Notes: generated by a model from the sequence alone, not told the origin. Numbered from the stretch's first letter, positions 31,780-43,524 are shown. The stretch: 64,000 nt of DNA from JAZKDW01 sp040387375 (GCA_040387375.1 JAZKDW010000011.1:1-64000), one strand, 5' to 3'. Program-made: numbers and translations.

Positions 31780-31952
31780 GGCTGAAGGAAGCGGTCAGTT
31801 GGCGATTCAATTTCAAGACTGAATACGCATTTTTGCAACATTTCGCCGCCACCGTGCAATGCTGGAAACTTGCAGAGATGTGGGTATAGATTAGCGCGCA
31901 GACGGGAGCAATTTGAAGTGACCCCATGAAGACAGAGGCCGTTTCACCAGCC

Positions 31953-33785
<1,833 letters not shown>

Positions 33786-33867
33786 GCAATTTTATTTTTC
33801 CGCGATCTGGATCAAATGGGAGCGGGCCGGCAGCAGCGCGATTAGGGCATAAGATCCAAAAATCAAA

Positions 33868-34701
33868 TCAGCCAGCCCAATCGACCATGCCGCTATACGC
33901 AGTCACCAGCACAACAATTCCGAAGACGATACGGTACCACGCGAAGACCGTAAAATCGTGGCTGCTTATGTAGCGTAACAACCAGCGCACGCAAAAGAAT
34001 GCGGAAATAAAGGCGGAAATCGTGCCCACGCTAAACAATGGCAGGTCCGCCACCGATAGCAGCGCGCGCTCCTTGTAAAGCGAGTACACGGTTGCTCCCA
34101 GCAAGGTCGGGATTGCAAGATAGAACGAAAACTCTGTCGCGGCCTTGCGCGACATGCCGAACATCATGCCGCCAATGATGGTGGCGCCGGAGCGGCTGGT
34201 GCCGGGGATCAATGCGAACGCTTGCGCCAGTCCGATTTTCAAGGCGTCGAGCGGCGTCATTTCATCGACCGACTGTATGCGTGCGGCGACGAGGGTGCTT
34301 TTGTGGCGCTTTTCGACCCACAAGATGACAATACCGCCAATAATGAAGGCCAGCGCCACCGGCACTGGCGAGAACAGGACTTCCTTGATGCTCTTGCCAA
34401 ATACCAGGCCAAGCGCGGCTGCCGGCAAAAACGCGATGATCAGGTTGAGGACAAATTTCTGCTCTTTCGGATCGGTGAATATGCCGGTCATCACGCTGCC
34501 GATCTTGACGCGATATTCCCAGCAAACCGCGAAGATGGCGCCGGCCTGGATCACGATTTCAAACAGCTTCACTTTTTCGCCAGTGAAATTGAGCAGGCTG
34601 CCGGCGAGAATCAGATGACCAGTCGATGAAATCGGCAGGAATTCCGTCAGGCCTTCCACGATGCCCATGATCGCGGCTTTTAAAATGAGGATGAAGTCCA
34701 T
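33868..34701 (-). CDS. uppP: Undecaprenyl-diphosphatase
   Basis: 277 residues, polytopic membrane protein. Motif 1 'GIVEGLTEFLPISSTGHLIL' with its active-site Glu and Ser residues and motif 2 'PGTSRSGATIIGGM' are those of UppP/BacA. It dephosphorylates undecaprenyl diphosphate to recycle the lipid carrier for peptidoglycan and O-antigen, and confers bacitracin resistance. It has its own region, downstream of a terminator of the DUF1439 gene. Confidence 0.97.
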   Translation of the reverse strand: MDFILILKAAIMGIVEGLTEFLPISSTGHLILAGSLLNFTGEKVKLFEIVIQAGAIFAVCWEYRVKIGSVMTGIFTDPKEQKFVLNLIIAFLPAAALGLVFGKSIKEVLFSPVPVALAFIIGGIVILWVEKRHKSTLVAARIQSVDEMTPLDALKIGLAQAFALIPGTSRSGATIIGGMMFGMSRKAATEFSFYLAIPTLLGATVYSLYKERALLSVADLPLFSVGTISAFISAFFCVRWLLRYISSHDFTVFAWYRIVFGIVVLVTAYSGMVDWAG

Positions 34702-34737
34702 GCTTGTTGTGTAGTTGGTTTTTTTAATTCAATAAAA

Positions 34738-34766
34738 AACCCGCTGGTGTCAATCCCTAGCGGGTT
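34738..34766 (-). terminator. Terminator of the DUF1439 lipoprotein gene
   Basis: AACCCGCT and AGCGGGTT form an eight-pair stem around a 13-base loop. On the minus strand it is followed by a T run (complement of A residues at 34733-34739). It lies about 35 bases after the lipoprotein stop and before uppP. Confidence 0.85.
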
Positions 34767-34799
34767 GGGGCAACGTTGCGGAAGTTTTCGCCGGCAACG

Positions 34800-35342
34800 T
34801 TATTTTGCAGGCTCAAAGGTTACCACGAGCGCGGTCGATTTTGTGGTGATTTTGGCTGGCACCCAGTTGATGCCAGCGTATCTGAAGTCATTATCTTCAA
34901 ATGTGTAGAGCGGCACATTCCTTGCAATCTGCTCGGTCAGCAAGCCGATGATGGCGGTCACCTGGCTGCTGCTTGCACCATCGATCGCCACTCGTTCCAT
35001 GCGCGGTTCGGTCAGCACCACGGCGCGCCGAGCGGAATCGAGCCCGAGCGTGCCAGACAGCGTAAAGCTGCCTTGCCACGACCTGCGCGTGAACGGCGGT
35101 GTGATCGATGCGTCCATTGTCGTTATCACACGATTGCTGTCCGGCTGCAGCGCCAGCCGCGGATTGCTGAGACGAACGTCGAATAACTGAAGGTAACGGT
35201 GATCGATGGGAAATTTGCGTGACATACCCTCCTGCAGGCGGGCCAGCGGCAATTCGACCTCCCGTGGCCCGAGCAGGGTGGCGCATGAGGCCAATAGCAA
35301 AATGATGACAACAAGAATCCCGCTTGCGTATCTCGACTTCAT
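34800..35342 (-). CDS. DUF1439 lipoprotein
   Basis: 180 residues. Signal peptide with lipobox LASC near residue 20, then a DUF1439 domain ('EVELPLARLQEGMSRKFPID', 'LFDVRLSNPRLALQPDSNRV'). The family (E. coli YceB is a member) is a predicted outer-membrane lipoprotein with a lipid-binding-like fold of unknown role. It is followed by its own terminator. Confidence 0.87.
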   Translation of the reverse strand: MKSRYASGILVVIILLLASCATLLGPREVELPLARLQEGMSRKFPIDHRYLQLFDVRLSNPRLALQPDSNRVITTMDASITPPFTRRSWQGSFTLSGTLGLDSARRAVVLTEPRMERVAIDGASSSQVTAIIGLLTEQIARNVPLYTFEDNDFRYAGINWVPAKITTKSTALVVTFEPAK

Positions 35343-35572
35343 TGATTTCCTTTTTCCGATGCGGTTGCAGCACTGGCCTGGCCGCCACCTTGAACTCCTC
35401 GCCGAGTTTGGAGGTTACCAGATGCGGCGCCGGCGATACCTGCGCCACGAACAAGGTCAGGGGAAAGCGAGGATTCGGCTACCCATTACACACATGGGCT
35501 TCAGGGCAAGGACCATGTGCGATTGTGACAGAGCACCAGGCTTCCTTGACGACCGCCTGATAGACGCCTATA

Positions 35573-35590
35573 TTACTGACTCGTCAGTAA
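35573..35590. promoter_or_regulatory. TetR operator before the first efflux operon
   Basis: TTACTGAC-TC-GTCAGTAA is a perfect eight-base inverted repeat with a two-base spacer, 16 bases before the regulator start. It is the typical size of a TetR-family operator and lies where it would cover the promoter of the regulator-pump operon. Confidence 0.72.
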
Positions 35591-35606
35591 GTTATTAGGA
35601 TGTTCC

Positions 35607-36251
35607 TTGAATACACCCTGCCCCGCCAAAAACAAACCACGTTGGGAACGTCGAAAAGACGCTCGTCCACAGGAATTAATGTCGGCGGCTCTCGACCTGT
35701 TCGTCGACCGCGGTTATGCGATGACCCGCCTGGAGGATGTAGCTACGCAAGCTGGTGTGTCAAAAGGAACACTATATTTATATTTCACCAACAAAGAAGA
35801 ACTATTCAAGGCCGTTGTACGCGAAAATCTTATTCCGGTATTGAGCGAAGCGGAAGAAGCGATTGACCGCTACACAGGCAGCAGTGCGGAATTGTTCAGC
35901 GATTTCATACTCGGCTGGTGGCAGCGGATAGGCGCTACCAGGCTGTCCGGCATTACCAAGCTGATGATTGCGGAATCAGGCAATTTTCCGGATCTCTCGA
36001 AGTTTTATCACGACGAAGTGATCACGCGGTCCAATGCCCTGATCATTCGCATGCTGGAACGTGGCATATCGCGTGGCGAATTCCGGCCTGTGGCGACCCG
36101 CCATGCCAAAAACGTCATCGTGGCGCCGGTCATCATGCTGATGATGTGGAGGCACTCCTTTAACGCGGTCCAGGTCGAACCGATTTCGGCTGAAGAATAT
36201 CTGAAATGTTTTATTGATTTGCTTTTGCGCGGTTTGCTCGCGGACAGGTAA
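35607..36251 (+). CDS. TetR-family repressor of the first efflux operon
   Basis: 214 residues. The N-terminal helix-turn-helix ('TRLEDVATQAGVSKGTLYLYFTNKEELFKAV') is canonical, with a C-terminal ligand-binding domain of AcrR-like length. A TTG start at 35607 is inferred because AGGA lies seven bases upstream and the reading frame has no better candidate; an ATG seven bases earlier is in another frame. Its stop overlaps the following membrane-fusion gene (TAATG), so regulator and pump form one operon. Confidence 0.88.
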   Translation: MNTPCPAKNKPRWERRKDARPQELMSAALDLFVDRGYAMTRLEDVATQAGVSKGTLYLYFTNKEELFKAVVRENLIPVLSEAEEAIDRYTGSSAELFSDFILGWWQRIGATRLSGITKLMIAESGNFPDLSKFYHDEVITRSNALIIRMLERGISRGEFRPVATRHAKNVIVAPVIMLMMWRHSFNAVQVEPISAEEYLKCFIDLLLRGLLADR

Positions 36252-37417
36252 TGGGACCCTCCATGTTAAAACATCAAAAATTATGGATTGCCTTTTTCGT
36301 GCTGCTGCTCGTTGCGGGCCTCGGCGCCACTGCATTGAAAAAAAGAAGCGCGCAGGCGGCGCCCGCGACAGCCGCGCCGGCACCCGCCACGCTGGAGTTC
36401 CTGGCCAGCGATGTGATCCAGGTACAACCGCGCGACTTGCGGCAGACGCTCGCATTGTCGGGCACGCTGCGCGCGGTCAGCCAGGCCGCCGTCAAGGCCA
36501 GGGTTGCGGGCGAAGTGCGTGAAGTGCTGGTGCGCGAAGGCGAAGCGGTGAAAGCAGGACAAGTGCTGATCAGGATGGATGGCAGTGAATACCAGGCCCG
36601 CCTCAGCCAGTCCAGCGGCGCCCTGCTGGCAGCCCGCGGACAGCTCGACATCGCGACCAAGAGCCGCGACAACAACCAGGCGTTGCTGTCGAAAGGTTTT
36701 ATCTCGAAGAATGCGTTCGACAATGCCGCCAGCCAGCTCGACATCGCGCAGGCGAATGTCGCCTCGGCCAAGGGCGCGCTCGACGTGTCGCAAAAATCGT
36801 TGAACGATACGATCATCCGCGCGCCGATTTCGGGACTGGTCAGCAACCGCACCGTCCAGCCCGGCGAAAAAGTCTCACCCGACTTTCACATGCTCGATAT
36901 TGTCGACCTGCAGCGGATGGAAATGGAAGTCGCCGTTCCCACCTCCGACATCATCAACGTCGCGCTCGGCCAGGAAGTAGTGGTAAAGGTAGAAGGCCTG
37001 CCAGCCGCCGTTACCGGCAAGGTCGCCCGCATCAGCCCGTCCACGCAGGCCGGTTCGCGCTCGATCCTGGTTTACATGCAACTCGACAACCCGCAAGGCC
37101 TGATGCGTGTGGGCATGTTCGGCCAGGCACAACTGACGCTGTCCAAAAAAACCGGCGCCTTGACGGTGCCCCGGTCGGCGCTGCAGAACGATGCCAGCAA
37201 TGCTTATGTGTACGTAATCGAAAAAAACGTGCTGGTGGCGCAGCCGGTCACGCTCGGCATCAGCGGCACTGATGGCGATGGCGGCGCGGTGGAAATCGTC
37301 AAGGGTCTGGAAAGCGGTGCGCAGATTATCAAAACCAATCTGGGCAATTTGCGGGCCGGCGCCAGGGTCAGCTTCGCTCCGGTGTCCAGCCAGGCAAACA
37401 CGGGCCCACCTAAATGA
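36251..37417 (+). CDS. RND efflux membrane-fusion protein (HlyD/AcrA type)
   Basis: 388 residues. A short N-terminal transmembrane or signal segment ('LWIAFFVLLLVAGLGATAL') is followed by the lipoyl/barrel-sandwich domain ('VKARVAGEVREVLVREGEAV'), alpha-helical hairpin, beta-barrel and membrane-proximal domains. No lipobox is visible. It links the inner-membrane RND pump to an outer-membrane channel. The ATG at 36251 overlaps the TetR stop; an internal ATG at 36263 is also possible. No outer-membrane channel gene is in this operon, although a TolC-family gene lies 4 kb downstream. Confidence 0.92.
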   Translation: MGPSMLKHQKLWIAFFVLLLVAGLGATALKKRSAQAAPATAAPAPATLEFLASDVIQVQPRDLRQTLALSGTLRAVSQAAVKARVAGEVREVLVREGEAVKAGQVLIRMDGSEYQARLSQSSGALLAARGQLDIATKSRDNNQALLSKGFISKNAFDNAASQLDIAQANVASAKGALDVSQKSLNDTIIRAPISGLVSNRTVQPGEKVSPDFHMLDIVDLQRMEMEVAVPTSDIINVALGQEVVVKVEGLPAAVTGKVARISPSTQAGSRSILVYMQLDNPQGLMRVGMFGQAQLTLSKKTGALTVPRSALQNDASNAYVYVIEKNVLVAQPVTLGISGTDGDGGAVEIVKGLESGAQIIKTNLGNLRAGARVSFAPVSSQANTGPPK

Positions 37418-37487
37418 CACGCGGCCCTTGCCGTGCGTCGGCTTGCGGTGCGGCCAATCCGATTCTGTCTCCTGAAGGATTTCCGTA

Positions 37488-40400
37488 ATGTGGTTCACTC
37501 GTATCAGCATCGGCAATCCTGTCCTGGCGACCATGATGATGGCCGCTTTCCTTGTATTGGGGCTGTTCTCTTATCAGCAGCTGCGCGTCGATCAGTTTCC
37601 GGATGTGACCTTCCCTGTCGTGGTGGTGCAGACCGAATATCCGGGCGCATCGCCAGAATCAGTCGAGTCCGATGTGACGCGCAAGGTGGAAGAAGCGGTC
37701 AACACCATCAACGGCATCAACAGCCTGACATCCCGTTCTTATGAAGGTTCATCGGTCGTCATCATCGAGTTCGTGCTGACGGTCGACCCAAGCCAGGCTG
37801 CTCAGGATGTGCGCGAAAAAGTCGCGCTGATCAAATCCAGCTTCCGCAAGGAAGTCAAGGAGCCGCGCGTCATGCGCTACGATCCGGCTGATCGTCCGAT
37901 TTTCTCGATAGCGGTAACCAACGATGCAGGTAGCCGGCAACGCAATCTGCGGGAACTGACCACGATCGCAGACCAGGTCGTGAAGAAGCGCCTGGAAAAT
38001 GTGCGCGGCGTCGGCTCCGTGACCCTGGTGGGCGGCGTCAAGCGTGAAATCCAGATTTATGTCAAGCCAACCGAGATGGAAGCATTCGGCATCGGCGTCG
38101 ACCAGATCATCAATGCGGTGCGCAACGAGAACCAGGAATTGCCGACCGGCGCGATCCGCTCGCTCGCCAATGAAAAAGTGGTGCAGGTCCAGGGCAAGAT
38201 CAAGAATCCGGCAGAATTCGGCAACATCGTCGTGGCGCGGCGCGGCGGGCAGTCGGTGACGCTGGCGCAGATCGCCACCGTCGTCGACAGCCAGCAGGAA
38301 CAGGAAACGCTGGCGCTGTACAACGGCCAGCGCACGCTGGCGCTCGACATACTGAAAGCGCAGGGGCAGAACACGATTGAAATCGCAGATGGCCTGACCA
38401 GGGCGCTGAAAGAACTGGAGCCTGGCCTGAAGGTTCTGTATCCGGGCGTCAAGCTTGAAGTCATCAAGGATGGTTCGCGCCAGATCCGGGTTAGCGTCGA
38501 AGGTGTGCGCCGCACCCTGCTGGAAGGCGCGGCGCTGACGGTGCTGATCGTGTTCCTGTTCCTGAACTCGTGGCGCTCGACCGTGATCACCGGCCTGACA
38601 CTGCCGGTGGCGTTGATCGGCACATTCCTTTTCATGAACATGTTCGGCTTTACCATCAACATGATTACGCTGATGGCGCTGTCGCTGTGCGTCGGCCTGC
38701 TGATCGATGATGCCATCGTGGTGCGCGAGAACATCGTGCGTCACGCCGGCATGAAGGTCAACGGCCGCTACAAGAGCCACAAGACCGCCGCCCTCGAAGG
38801 CACGGCGGAAATCGGGCTGGCGGTGCTGGCGACGACCCTCTCGATCGTCGCCGTGTTCCTGCCGGTCGGTTTCATGGGCGGCATCATCGGGCGCTTCTTC
38901 CACCAGTTCGGCATCACCGTGACGGCCGCCGTGCTGATTTCCATGTTCGTTTCCTTTACGCTCGATCCGATGCTGTCGTCGATCTGGCGCGATCCCGCGG
39001 CCCACGGCGCCACGGGGACACGCAAGGGACTGTATGCCAACACGATAGGCCGCGTGCTGGAGCAATTCGAACGCCTGGTGGACTGGCTCTCGAGCGGATA
39101 TCAGGTCTTGCTGAAATGGTCGCTGCGGCATCGCATCGCGACCGTGTTGATTGCCGTGGTGACCTTCATTGCCGGCCTGGCGATTCCGGCCAGCGGCCTG
39201 ATCGGCAGCGAATTTGTGCCGCAAGCCGATTATTCCGAGACCGGCATCAACTTTTACACACCAGTCGGCTCCTCGCTGGAATTCACCGAAAGCAAGGTAC
39301 GCCAGGTCGAGACCGTGCTGCGCGGTTTTCCGGAAGTGCGCGACCTGTACACGTCGGTCAACACCGGCAATTCGCAAGGCAAAAGTTATGCGACGGTGTA
39401 CGTGCGTCTGGTGCCACGTGCGGAGAGAAAGCGCAGCACGGCGGAAATCAGCGCCCCGCTGCGCGAGCGCCTGTCGCGTATCGCAGGCATCACGATCACC
39501 CATATCGGCACGCTCGACGGCGTCGGCGGCGACACCAAGCAGATACGCCTGAGCCTGCTCGGCAGCGACCTGGGCCAGCTGGCCAGACTGTCCGAGGAAG
39601 CGCAGCGCAAGATCGCTGCCATTCCCGGCGTGGTCGACCTCGACTCGAGCCTGAAGGCGAACAAGCCGACCATTTCGATCACACCAAAGCGCGAGGCCGG
39701 CGCCGACCTGGGCGTAGGCGTGGCGCAGATCGGGAACGCGCTGCGGCCGCTGCTGGCAGGCGAAGCGGCCAGCACCTGGCGCGCGCCGGACGATGAAAAC
39801 TATGACGTCAATGTGCGCCTGTCGCCGTCGGACCGCAACAATTACGACGATCTGTCGAGCCTGATGCTGAGCAGTTCGCAGAACAATGCCGATGGCACGC
39901 CGAAGATGGTGCCCCTGCGCCAGGTGGCGACCATCACGCCGTCGGTCGGCGCCAACCAGATCAACCGGCGCGACCTGAAACGCGAAGTCGAGCTGTCGGC
40001 CAACGTGGTCGGCCGTTCCTCCGGCCAGGCCAGCGCCGATGTCAGGGCGGTCCTCAACGGCATGCATTGGCCACCCGGTTACAGCTACCAGATAGGCGGC
40101 TCCGAAAAGAGCATGCAGGAGTCTTTCGGCTACGCATTGTCGGCGCTGGCGCTGGCCATCATCTTCATTTACATGATCCTGGCGTCGCAGTTCGGCAGCT
40201 TCCTGCAGCCGATCGCGATCATGTCGTCCTTGCCGCTGACACTGATCGGCGTGTTCCTGGCGCTGATGATTTTCCGCTCGACGCTCAACCTGTTTTCGAT
40301 CATCGGCTTCATCATGCTGATGGGCCTGGTGACAAAAAATGCGATCCTGCTGGTCGATTTTGCCAACCAGGCGCGCAAGGCCGGTTCCGGCCGCACCGCG

Positions 40401-40724
40401 GCGCTGCTGGAAGCGGCCCATGTGCGCCTGCGTCCGATCCTGATGACGACGCTGGCAATGGTGTTCGGCATGGTGCCGCTGGCGTTCGGCCTCTCGGAAG
40501 GCTCGGAGCAGCGCGCGCCGATGGGACAGGCCGTCATTGGCGGCATCATTACCTCATCGCTGCTGACGCTGGTGGTGGTGCCGGTGGTATACACCTATCT
40601 GGACGATTTCGGCGCCTGGCTCCAGCGCAAATGGGGGTCCGCCCCCGAGGCGGAACATGCGGAGCCGCTCCATGGCGCCGCCGCCGAGACTGTGCCCCTC
40701 GCGCAAAAGAAGGACATCATTTGA
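37488..40724 (+). CDS. RND multidrug efflux permease (HAE1-type)
   Basis: 1078 residues, the usual length. It begins 'MWFTRISIGNPVLATMMMAA' and includes the proton-relay pair in 'LCVGLLIDDAIVVRENIVRHA' (transmembrane helix 4). A matching second-half repeat with 'GFIMLMGLVTKNAILLVDFANQARKAG' is also present. Twelve transmembrane helices and two large periplasmic loops are implied. It exports drugs or hydrophobic compounds with the preceding fusion protein. The gene starts 70 bases after that gene and ends 43 bases before the next. Confidence 0.95.
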   Translation: MWFTRISIGNPVLATMMMAAFLVLGLFSYQQLRVDQFPDVTFPVVVVQTEYPGASPESVESDVTRKVEEAVNTINGINSLTSRSYEGSSVVIIEFVLTVDPSQAAQDVREKVALIKSSFRKEVKEPRVMRYDPADRPIFSIAVTNDAGSRQRNLRELTTIADQVVKKRLENVRGVGSVTLVGGVKREIQIYVKPTEMEAFGIGVDQIINAVRNENQELPTGAIRSLANEKVVQVQGKIKNPAEFGNIVVARRGGQSVTLAQIATVVDSQQEQETLALYNGQRTLALDILKAQGQNTIEIADGLTRALKELEPGLKVLYPGVKLEVIKDGSRQIRVSVEGVRRTLLEGAALTVLIVFLFLNSWRSTVITGLTLPVALIGTFLFMNMFGFTINMITLMALSLCVGLLIDDAIVVRENIVRHAGMKVNGRYKSHKTAALEGTAEIGLAVLATTLSIVAVFLPVGFMGGIIGRFFHQFGITVTAAVLISMFVSFTLDPMLSSIWRDPAAHGATGTRKGLYANTIGRVLEQFERLVDWLSSGYQVLLKWSLRHRIATVLIAVVTFIAGLAIPASGLIGSEFVPQADYSETGINFYTPVGSSLEFTESKVRQVETVLRGFPEVRDLYTSVNTGNSQGKSYATVYVRLVPRAERKRSTAEISAPLRERLSRIAGITITHIGTLDGVGGDTKQIRLSLLGSDLGQLARLSEEAQRKIAAIPGVVDLDSSLKANKPTISITPKREAGADLGVGVAQIGNALRPLLAGEAASTWRAPDDENYDVNVRLSPSDRNNYDDLSSLMLSSSQNNADGTPKMVPLRQVATITPSVGANQINRRDLKREVELSANVVGRSSGQASADVRAVLNGMHWPPGYSYQIGGSEKSMQESFGYALSALALAIIFIYMILASQFGSFLQPIAIMSSLPLTLIGVFLALMIFRSTLNLFSIIGFIMLMGLVTKNAILLVDFANQARKAGSGRTAALLEAAHVRLRPILMTTLAMVFGMVPLAFGLSEGSEQRAPMGQAVIGGIITSSLLTLVVVPVVYTYLDDFGAWLQRKWGSAPEAEHAEPLHGAAAETVPLAQKKDII

Positions 40725-40767
40725 TAAAATGCCTCTTTTCAACAATTTCCCTTCCCGAGTTTCCGAC

Positions 40768-41433
40768 ATGAATATCGAACAAGCCCGCTTCAACATGATC
40801 GAACAGCAAATCCGCCCGTGGGACGTGCTGGAGCAGGATGTGCTCGAATTACTGTTGCTGGTAAGGCGCGAAGCCTTTGTTCCCACAGCATACAAAGGAC
40901 TGGCTTTCGCCGACACCGAAATCCCGCTGCCATGCGGCGAAAACATGCTGCAGCCGAAATTCGAGGCGCGCATCCTGCAGGAGGCGGCGGTCAAGAAACA
41001 TGAACACGTGCTGGAAATCGGCGCCGGCTCCGGCTACATGGCCGCGCTGCTGGCATACAAGGCGCGCCATGTCACTACCGTCGACATCGAGCCGGCGCTG
41101 AAGTTGCTGGCCGAAGAGAACCTGGCCGCCTACGGAATCAGCAATGTCGATGTCGTCCTGGGCAACGGCGCACGGGGCTGGGAAGGCAGCGGCAGCTACA
41201 GCGCGCCTTACGACGTGATCGTGATTTCCGGTTCGCTGCCCGCACTGCCCGATGCCTTCCTGTCGCAGATCAAGGTCGGCGGACGGATCCTCGCGGTAAT
41301 CGGCGAAGCGCCGGTGATGTCAGCCCAGAAGATCACGCGCGTGTCCGAGACCGCCTACCATTCGGTGACGCTGTTTGAAACCAGCGTCAAGCCGCTGCGC
41401 GATGCGGCGGCACACTCACACTTCGCCTTCTGA
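40768..41433 (+). CDS. Protein-L-isoaspartate O-methyltransferase-like protein
   Basis: 221 residues with the PCMT fold. 'RREAFVPTAYKGLAFADTEIPLPCGENML' matches the substrate-binding N-terminal block, and 'HVLEIGAGSGYMAALLA' is the SAM-binding motif. It would repair isoaspartyl residues in aged proteins. It is shorter than the classic Pcm and belongs to the branch found next to rhodanese and tolC in Burkholderiales. ATG 40768 is chosen as the conserved start; the upstream frame overlaps the pump gene. Confidence 0.88.
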   Translation: MNIEQARFNMIEQQIRPWDVLEQDVLELLLLVRREAFVPTAYKGLAFADTEIPLPCGENMLQPKFEARILQEAAVKKHEHVLEIGAGSGYMAALLAYKARHVTTVDIEPALKLLAEENLAAYGISNVDVVLGNGARGWEGSGSYSAPYDVIVISGSLPALPDAFLSQIKVGGRILAVIGEAPVMSAQKITRVSETAYHSVTLFETSVKPLRDAAAHSHFAF

Positions 41434-41441
41434 GAATAGCC

Positions 41442-41765
41442 ATGCAACACCTGACAGCTCCCCAACTGGCGGAATGGATCGCCGATACCTCCAGGCCGGC
41501 GCCGGTATTGCTGGACGTGCGCGAAGCCTGGGAATACCAGACCTGCCATATCGAAGGCGCGCTGCCGATGCCGATGAATACGGTGCCGGCGCGCCAGGCC
41601 GAACTGGATCCGGAGGCGCCGCTGGTGTGCATCTGCCATCACGGCGCGCGCAGCATGCAGGTGGCGGCTTTTCTGGAACGTAATGGCTTTACCCAGGTGA
41701 CCAACCTGACCGGCGGTGTCCATGCGTGGGCGCAGCAGGTCGACGGCAGCATGCCGACTTATTGA
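41442..41765 (+). CDS. Rhodanese-domain protein
   Basis: 107 residues, a single rhodanese domain. The active-site loop 'CICHHGARS' carries the catalytic Cys in a C-x-x-G-x-R arrangement. It could act as a thiosulfate or persulfide sulfurtransferase. It follows the methyltransferase gene by eight bases and is followed 44 bases later by the TolC-family gene, an arrangement conserved around tolC in related betaproteobacteria. Confidence 0.92.
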   Translation: MQHLTAPQLAEWIADTSRPAPVLLDVREAWEYQTCHIEGALPMPMNTVPARQAELDPEAPLVCICHHGARSMQVAAFLERNGFTQVTNLTGGVHAWAQQVDGSMPTY

Positions 41766-41809
41766 CTTATTGATTTGATGATGATCGACCGACTCCACCG
41801 GAGAATTTA

Positions 41810-43135
41810 ATGCGCAAGACCTTTATCGCCACGCTGATCACGAGCGCCTTCCTGACGCTCGACGCGCACGCGATCGATCTGCTTCAAGTGTACCGGGAGG
41901 CGCTTGCCAATGATGCCGTGTACGCCAGCGCACGGGCAGCCCTGGCTGCCGGGTCGGAAAGGTCAACACAGGGCCGCGCATTATTGCTGCCGACCGTCGG
42001 CGTCGGCGGCGCGGTCAACCGGAATTTCGTCGACCCGTCGGTCGGCCCAAATCGCAATTTCAATAACAATGCTTATACGGTGTCGCTGGCACAGCCGCTG
42101 TTCCGGCCGGCGAACTGGGAACAGTACGAAAAAAGCAAGCTGGCGGTAGCATCGAGCGAAGCCCTGTTTGCGCAAACGCAGCAGGATTTGATCGTGCGTG
42201 TGTCCCAGGCTTACTTCGACGTGCTGACCGCGCAGGATGCGCTGGCGTCGCTGCAGGCGCAGAAGGAGGCGATTACCGAGCAGTTGGCTTCCGCCAAGCG
42301 CAACTTTGAAGTGGGCACGGCGACGATTACCGACACGCATGAAGCGCAAGCGCGTTTTGATCTGTCGGTCGCGCAGGAATTCGCGGCCCGCAACGATCTT
42401 GAAATCAGGCGCACCGCGCTGCAGCAGATCATCGGCAAACCGCCGGTTGACCTGGCCACGCTGCGCCCGGGCGTGCAACTGAACAGCCCGCAGCCGGCAC
42501 AGATCGAACGCTGGGTAGACAGCGCCGAAACGCAGAATTTCGGCGTGATCGGACAGCAGCTGGCGGTGGAAAGCGCAAAACGCGACATCAAGATCAACCG
42601 CGCCGGCCACCTGCCTACCCTCGATCTGGTCGCCAGCCGCAATTACAATAACCAGAGCGGCGCCGCATCCGCCAGCTCACCCAACGGATCATCAAGTTCA
42701 AACGCGATCGGCGTGCAATGGAATATCCCGATCTTCTCGGGTTTCGCCGTCACCAGCCGGGTACGCGAATCGATCGCGCTCGAAGAAAAATCCCGCGCCG
42801 ACCTCGAGAATGCACGCCGTACCGCGGCGCAGAATGCGCGGCAGTCCTACCTCGGCGTCAACAACGGCCTGGCGCAAGTCAGGGCGCTGGAAGCGGCGGA
42901 AATATCGAGCCAGTCCGCGCTTGAATCGAATCGTCTGGGCTATCAGGTGGGCGTGCGGATCAACATCGACGTTCTGAATGCGCAGCAGCAGTTGTTTTCC
43001 ACGCGCAGGGATCTGTCGAAAGCGCGTTATGACACGCTGGTCAACGGTCTGCGGCTGAAGTCCGCGGCGGGGACCTTGCGGGAAGAGGATCTGGCTGAAG
43101 TCAACCAGCTGCTGCAGCAGACCGCCACGAATTAA
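41810..43135 (+). CDS. tolC: TolC-family outer-membrane channel
   Basis: 441 residues, normal for TolC. Signal peptide 'LITSAFLTLDAHA' is followed by 'DLLQVYREALANDAVYASAR' and a long internally repeated, largely helical and coiled structure. 'AQPLFRPANWEQYEKSKLA' is typical of the TolC branch rather than the OprM/NodT branch. It forms a trimeric channel that serves RND pumps or type I secretion systems. It may be the outer channel for the first pump, which lacks one. Confidence 0.93.
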   Translation: MRKTFIATLITSAFLTLDAHAIDLLQVYREALANDAVYASARAALAAGSERSTQGRALLLPTVGVGGAVNRNFVDPSVGPNRNFNNNAYTVSLAQPLFRPANWEQYEKSKLAVASSEALFAQTQQDLIVRVSQAYFDVLTAQDALASLQAQKEAITEQLASAKRNFEVGTATITDTHEAQARFDLSVAQEFAARNDLEIRRTALQQIIGKPPVDLATLRPGVQLNSPQPAQIERWVDSAETQNFGVIGQQLAVESAKRDIKINRAGHLPTLDLVASRNYNNQSGAASASSPNGSSSSNAIGVQWNIPIFSGFAVTSRVRESIALEEKSRADLENARRTAAQNARQSYLGVNNGLAQVRALEAAEISSQSALESNRLGYQVGVRINIDVLNAQQQLFSTRRDLSKARYDTLVNGLRLKSAAGTLREEDLAEVNQLLQQTATN

Positions 43136-43204
43136 TATCGGCGGACCGGTGAGCGTGCCGTTTCACGGCGCCGCTACCAATAGCACGCTATAACAGGAGA
43201 CGGT

Positions 43205-43504
43205 ATGGAACGCGACGAATTCATCGGCGTGCTCACCAACGAAGGATTTGAAGAAATCCTGACGCTGGAACGGCAGCCGAATATATTTCTGGATATGCAT
43301 ACACACCCGTTTGAAGCGAAAGCCCTCATTCTCGCTGGAGAGATTCGCCTGCGCGTAGGCGATATTGAACAAGTCTGCCAGGCGGGCCATGTATTCCAGT
43401 TGCCTGCGAACATGCCGCATTCGGAAACATACGGTCCCGAAGGCGCCAGGTATGTGGTCGGCCGCAAAGCAGCGGCAACCATCACCAGTAGCAAATCGTC
43501 ATGA
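43205..43504 (+). CDS. Small cupin-domain protein
   Basis: 99 residues. A single cupin barrel: 'DMHTHPFEAKALILAGEIRL' contains the metal-ligand His/His/Glu and 'LPANMPHSETYGPEGARYVV' the second motif with its His. Function is unknown; such proteins range from metal-dependent dioxygenases to sensors. It is placed between tolC and the second efflux cassette and is convergent with a TetR gene, so it may be an accessory to that region. GGAGA lies six bases before the ATG. Confidence 0.88.
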   Translation: MERDEFIGVLTNEGFEEILTLERQPNIFLDMHTHPFEAKALILAGEIRLRVGDIEQVCQAGHVFQLPANMPHSETYGPEGARYVVGRKAAATITSSKSS

Positions 43505-43524
43505 TCGCGATCTGAGCTGGCAGG

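Noticed and set aside
37749..40421. 890-codon minus-strand frame opposite the RND permease
   Set aside because: It is a high-GC shadow of the permease with a His/Gln/Arg-rich composition.
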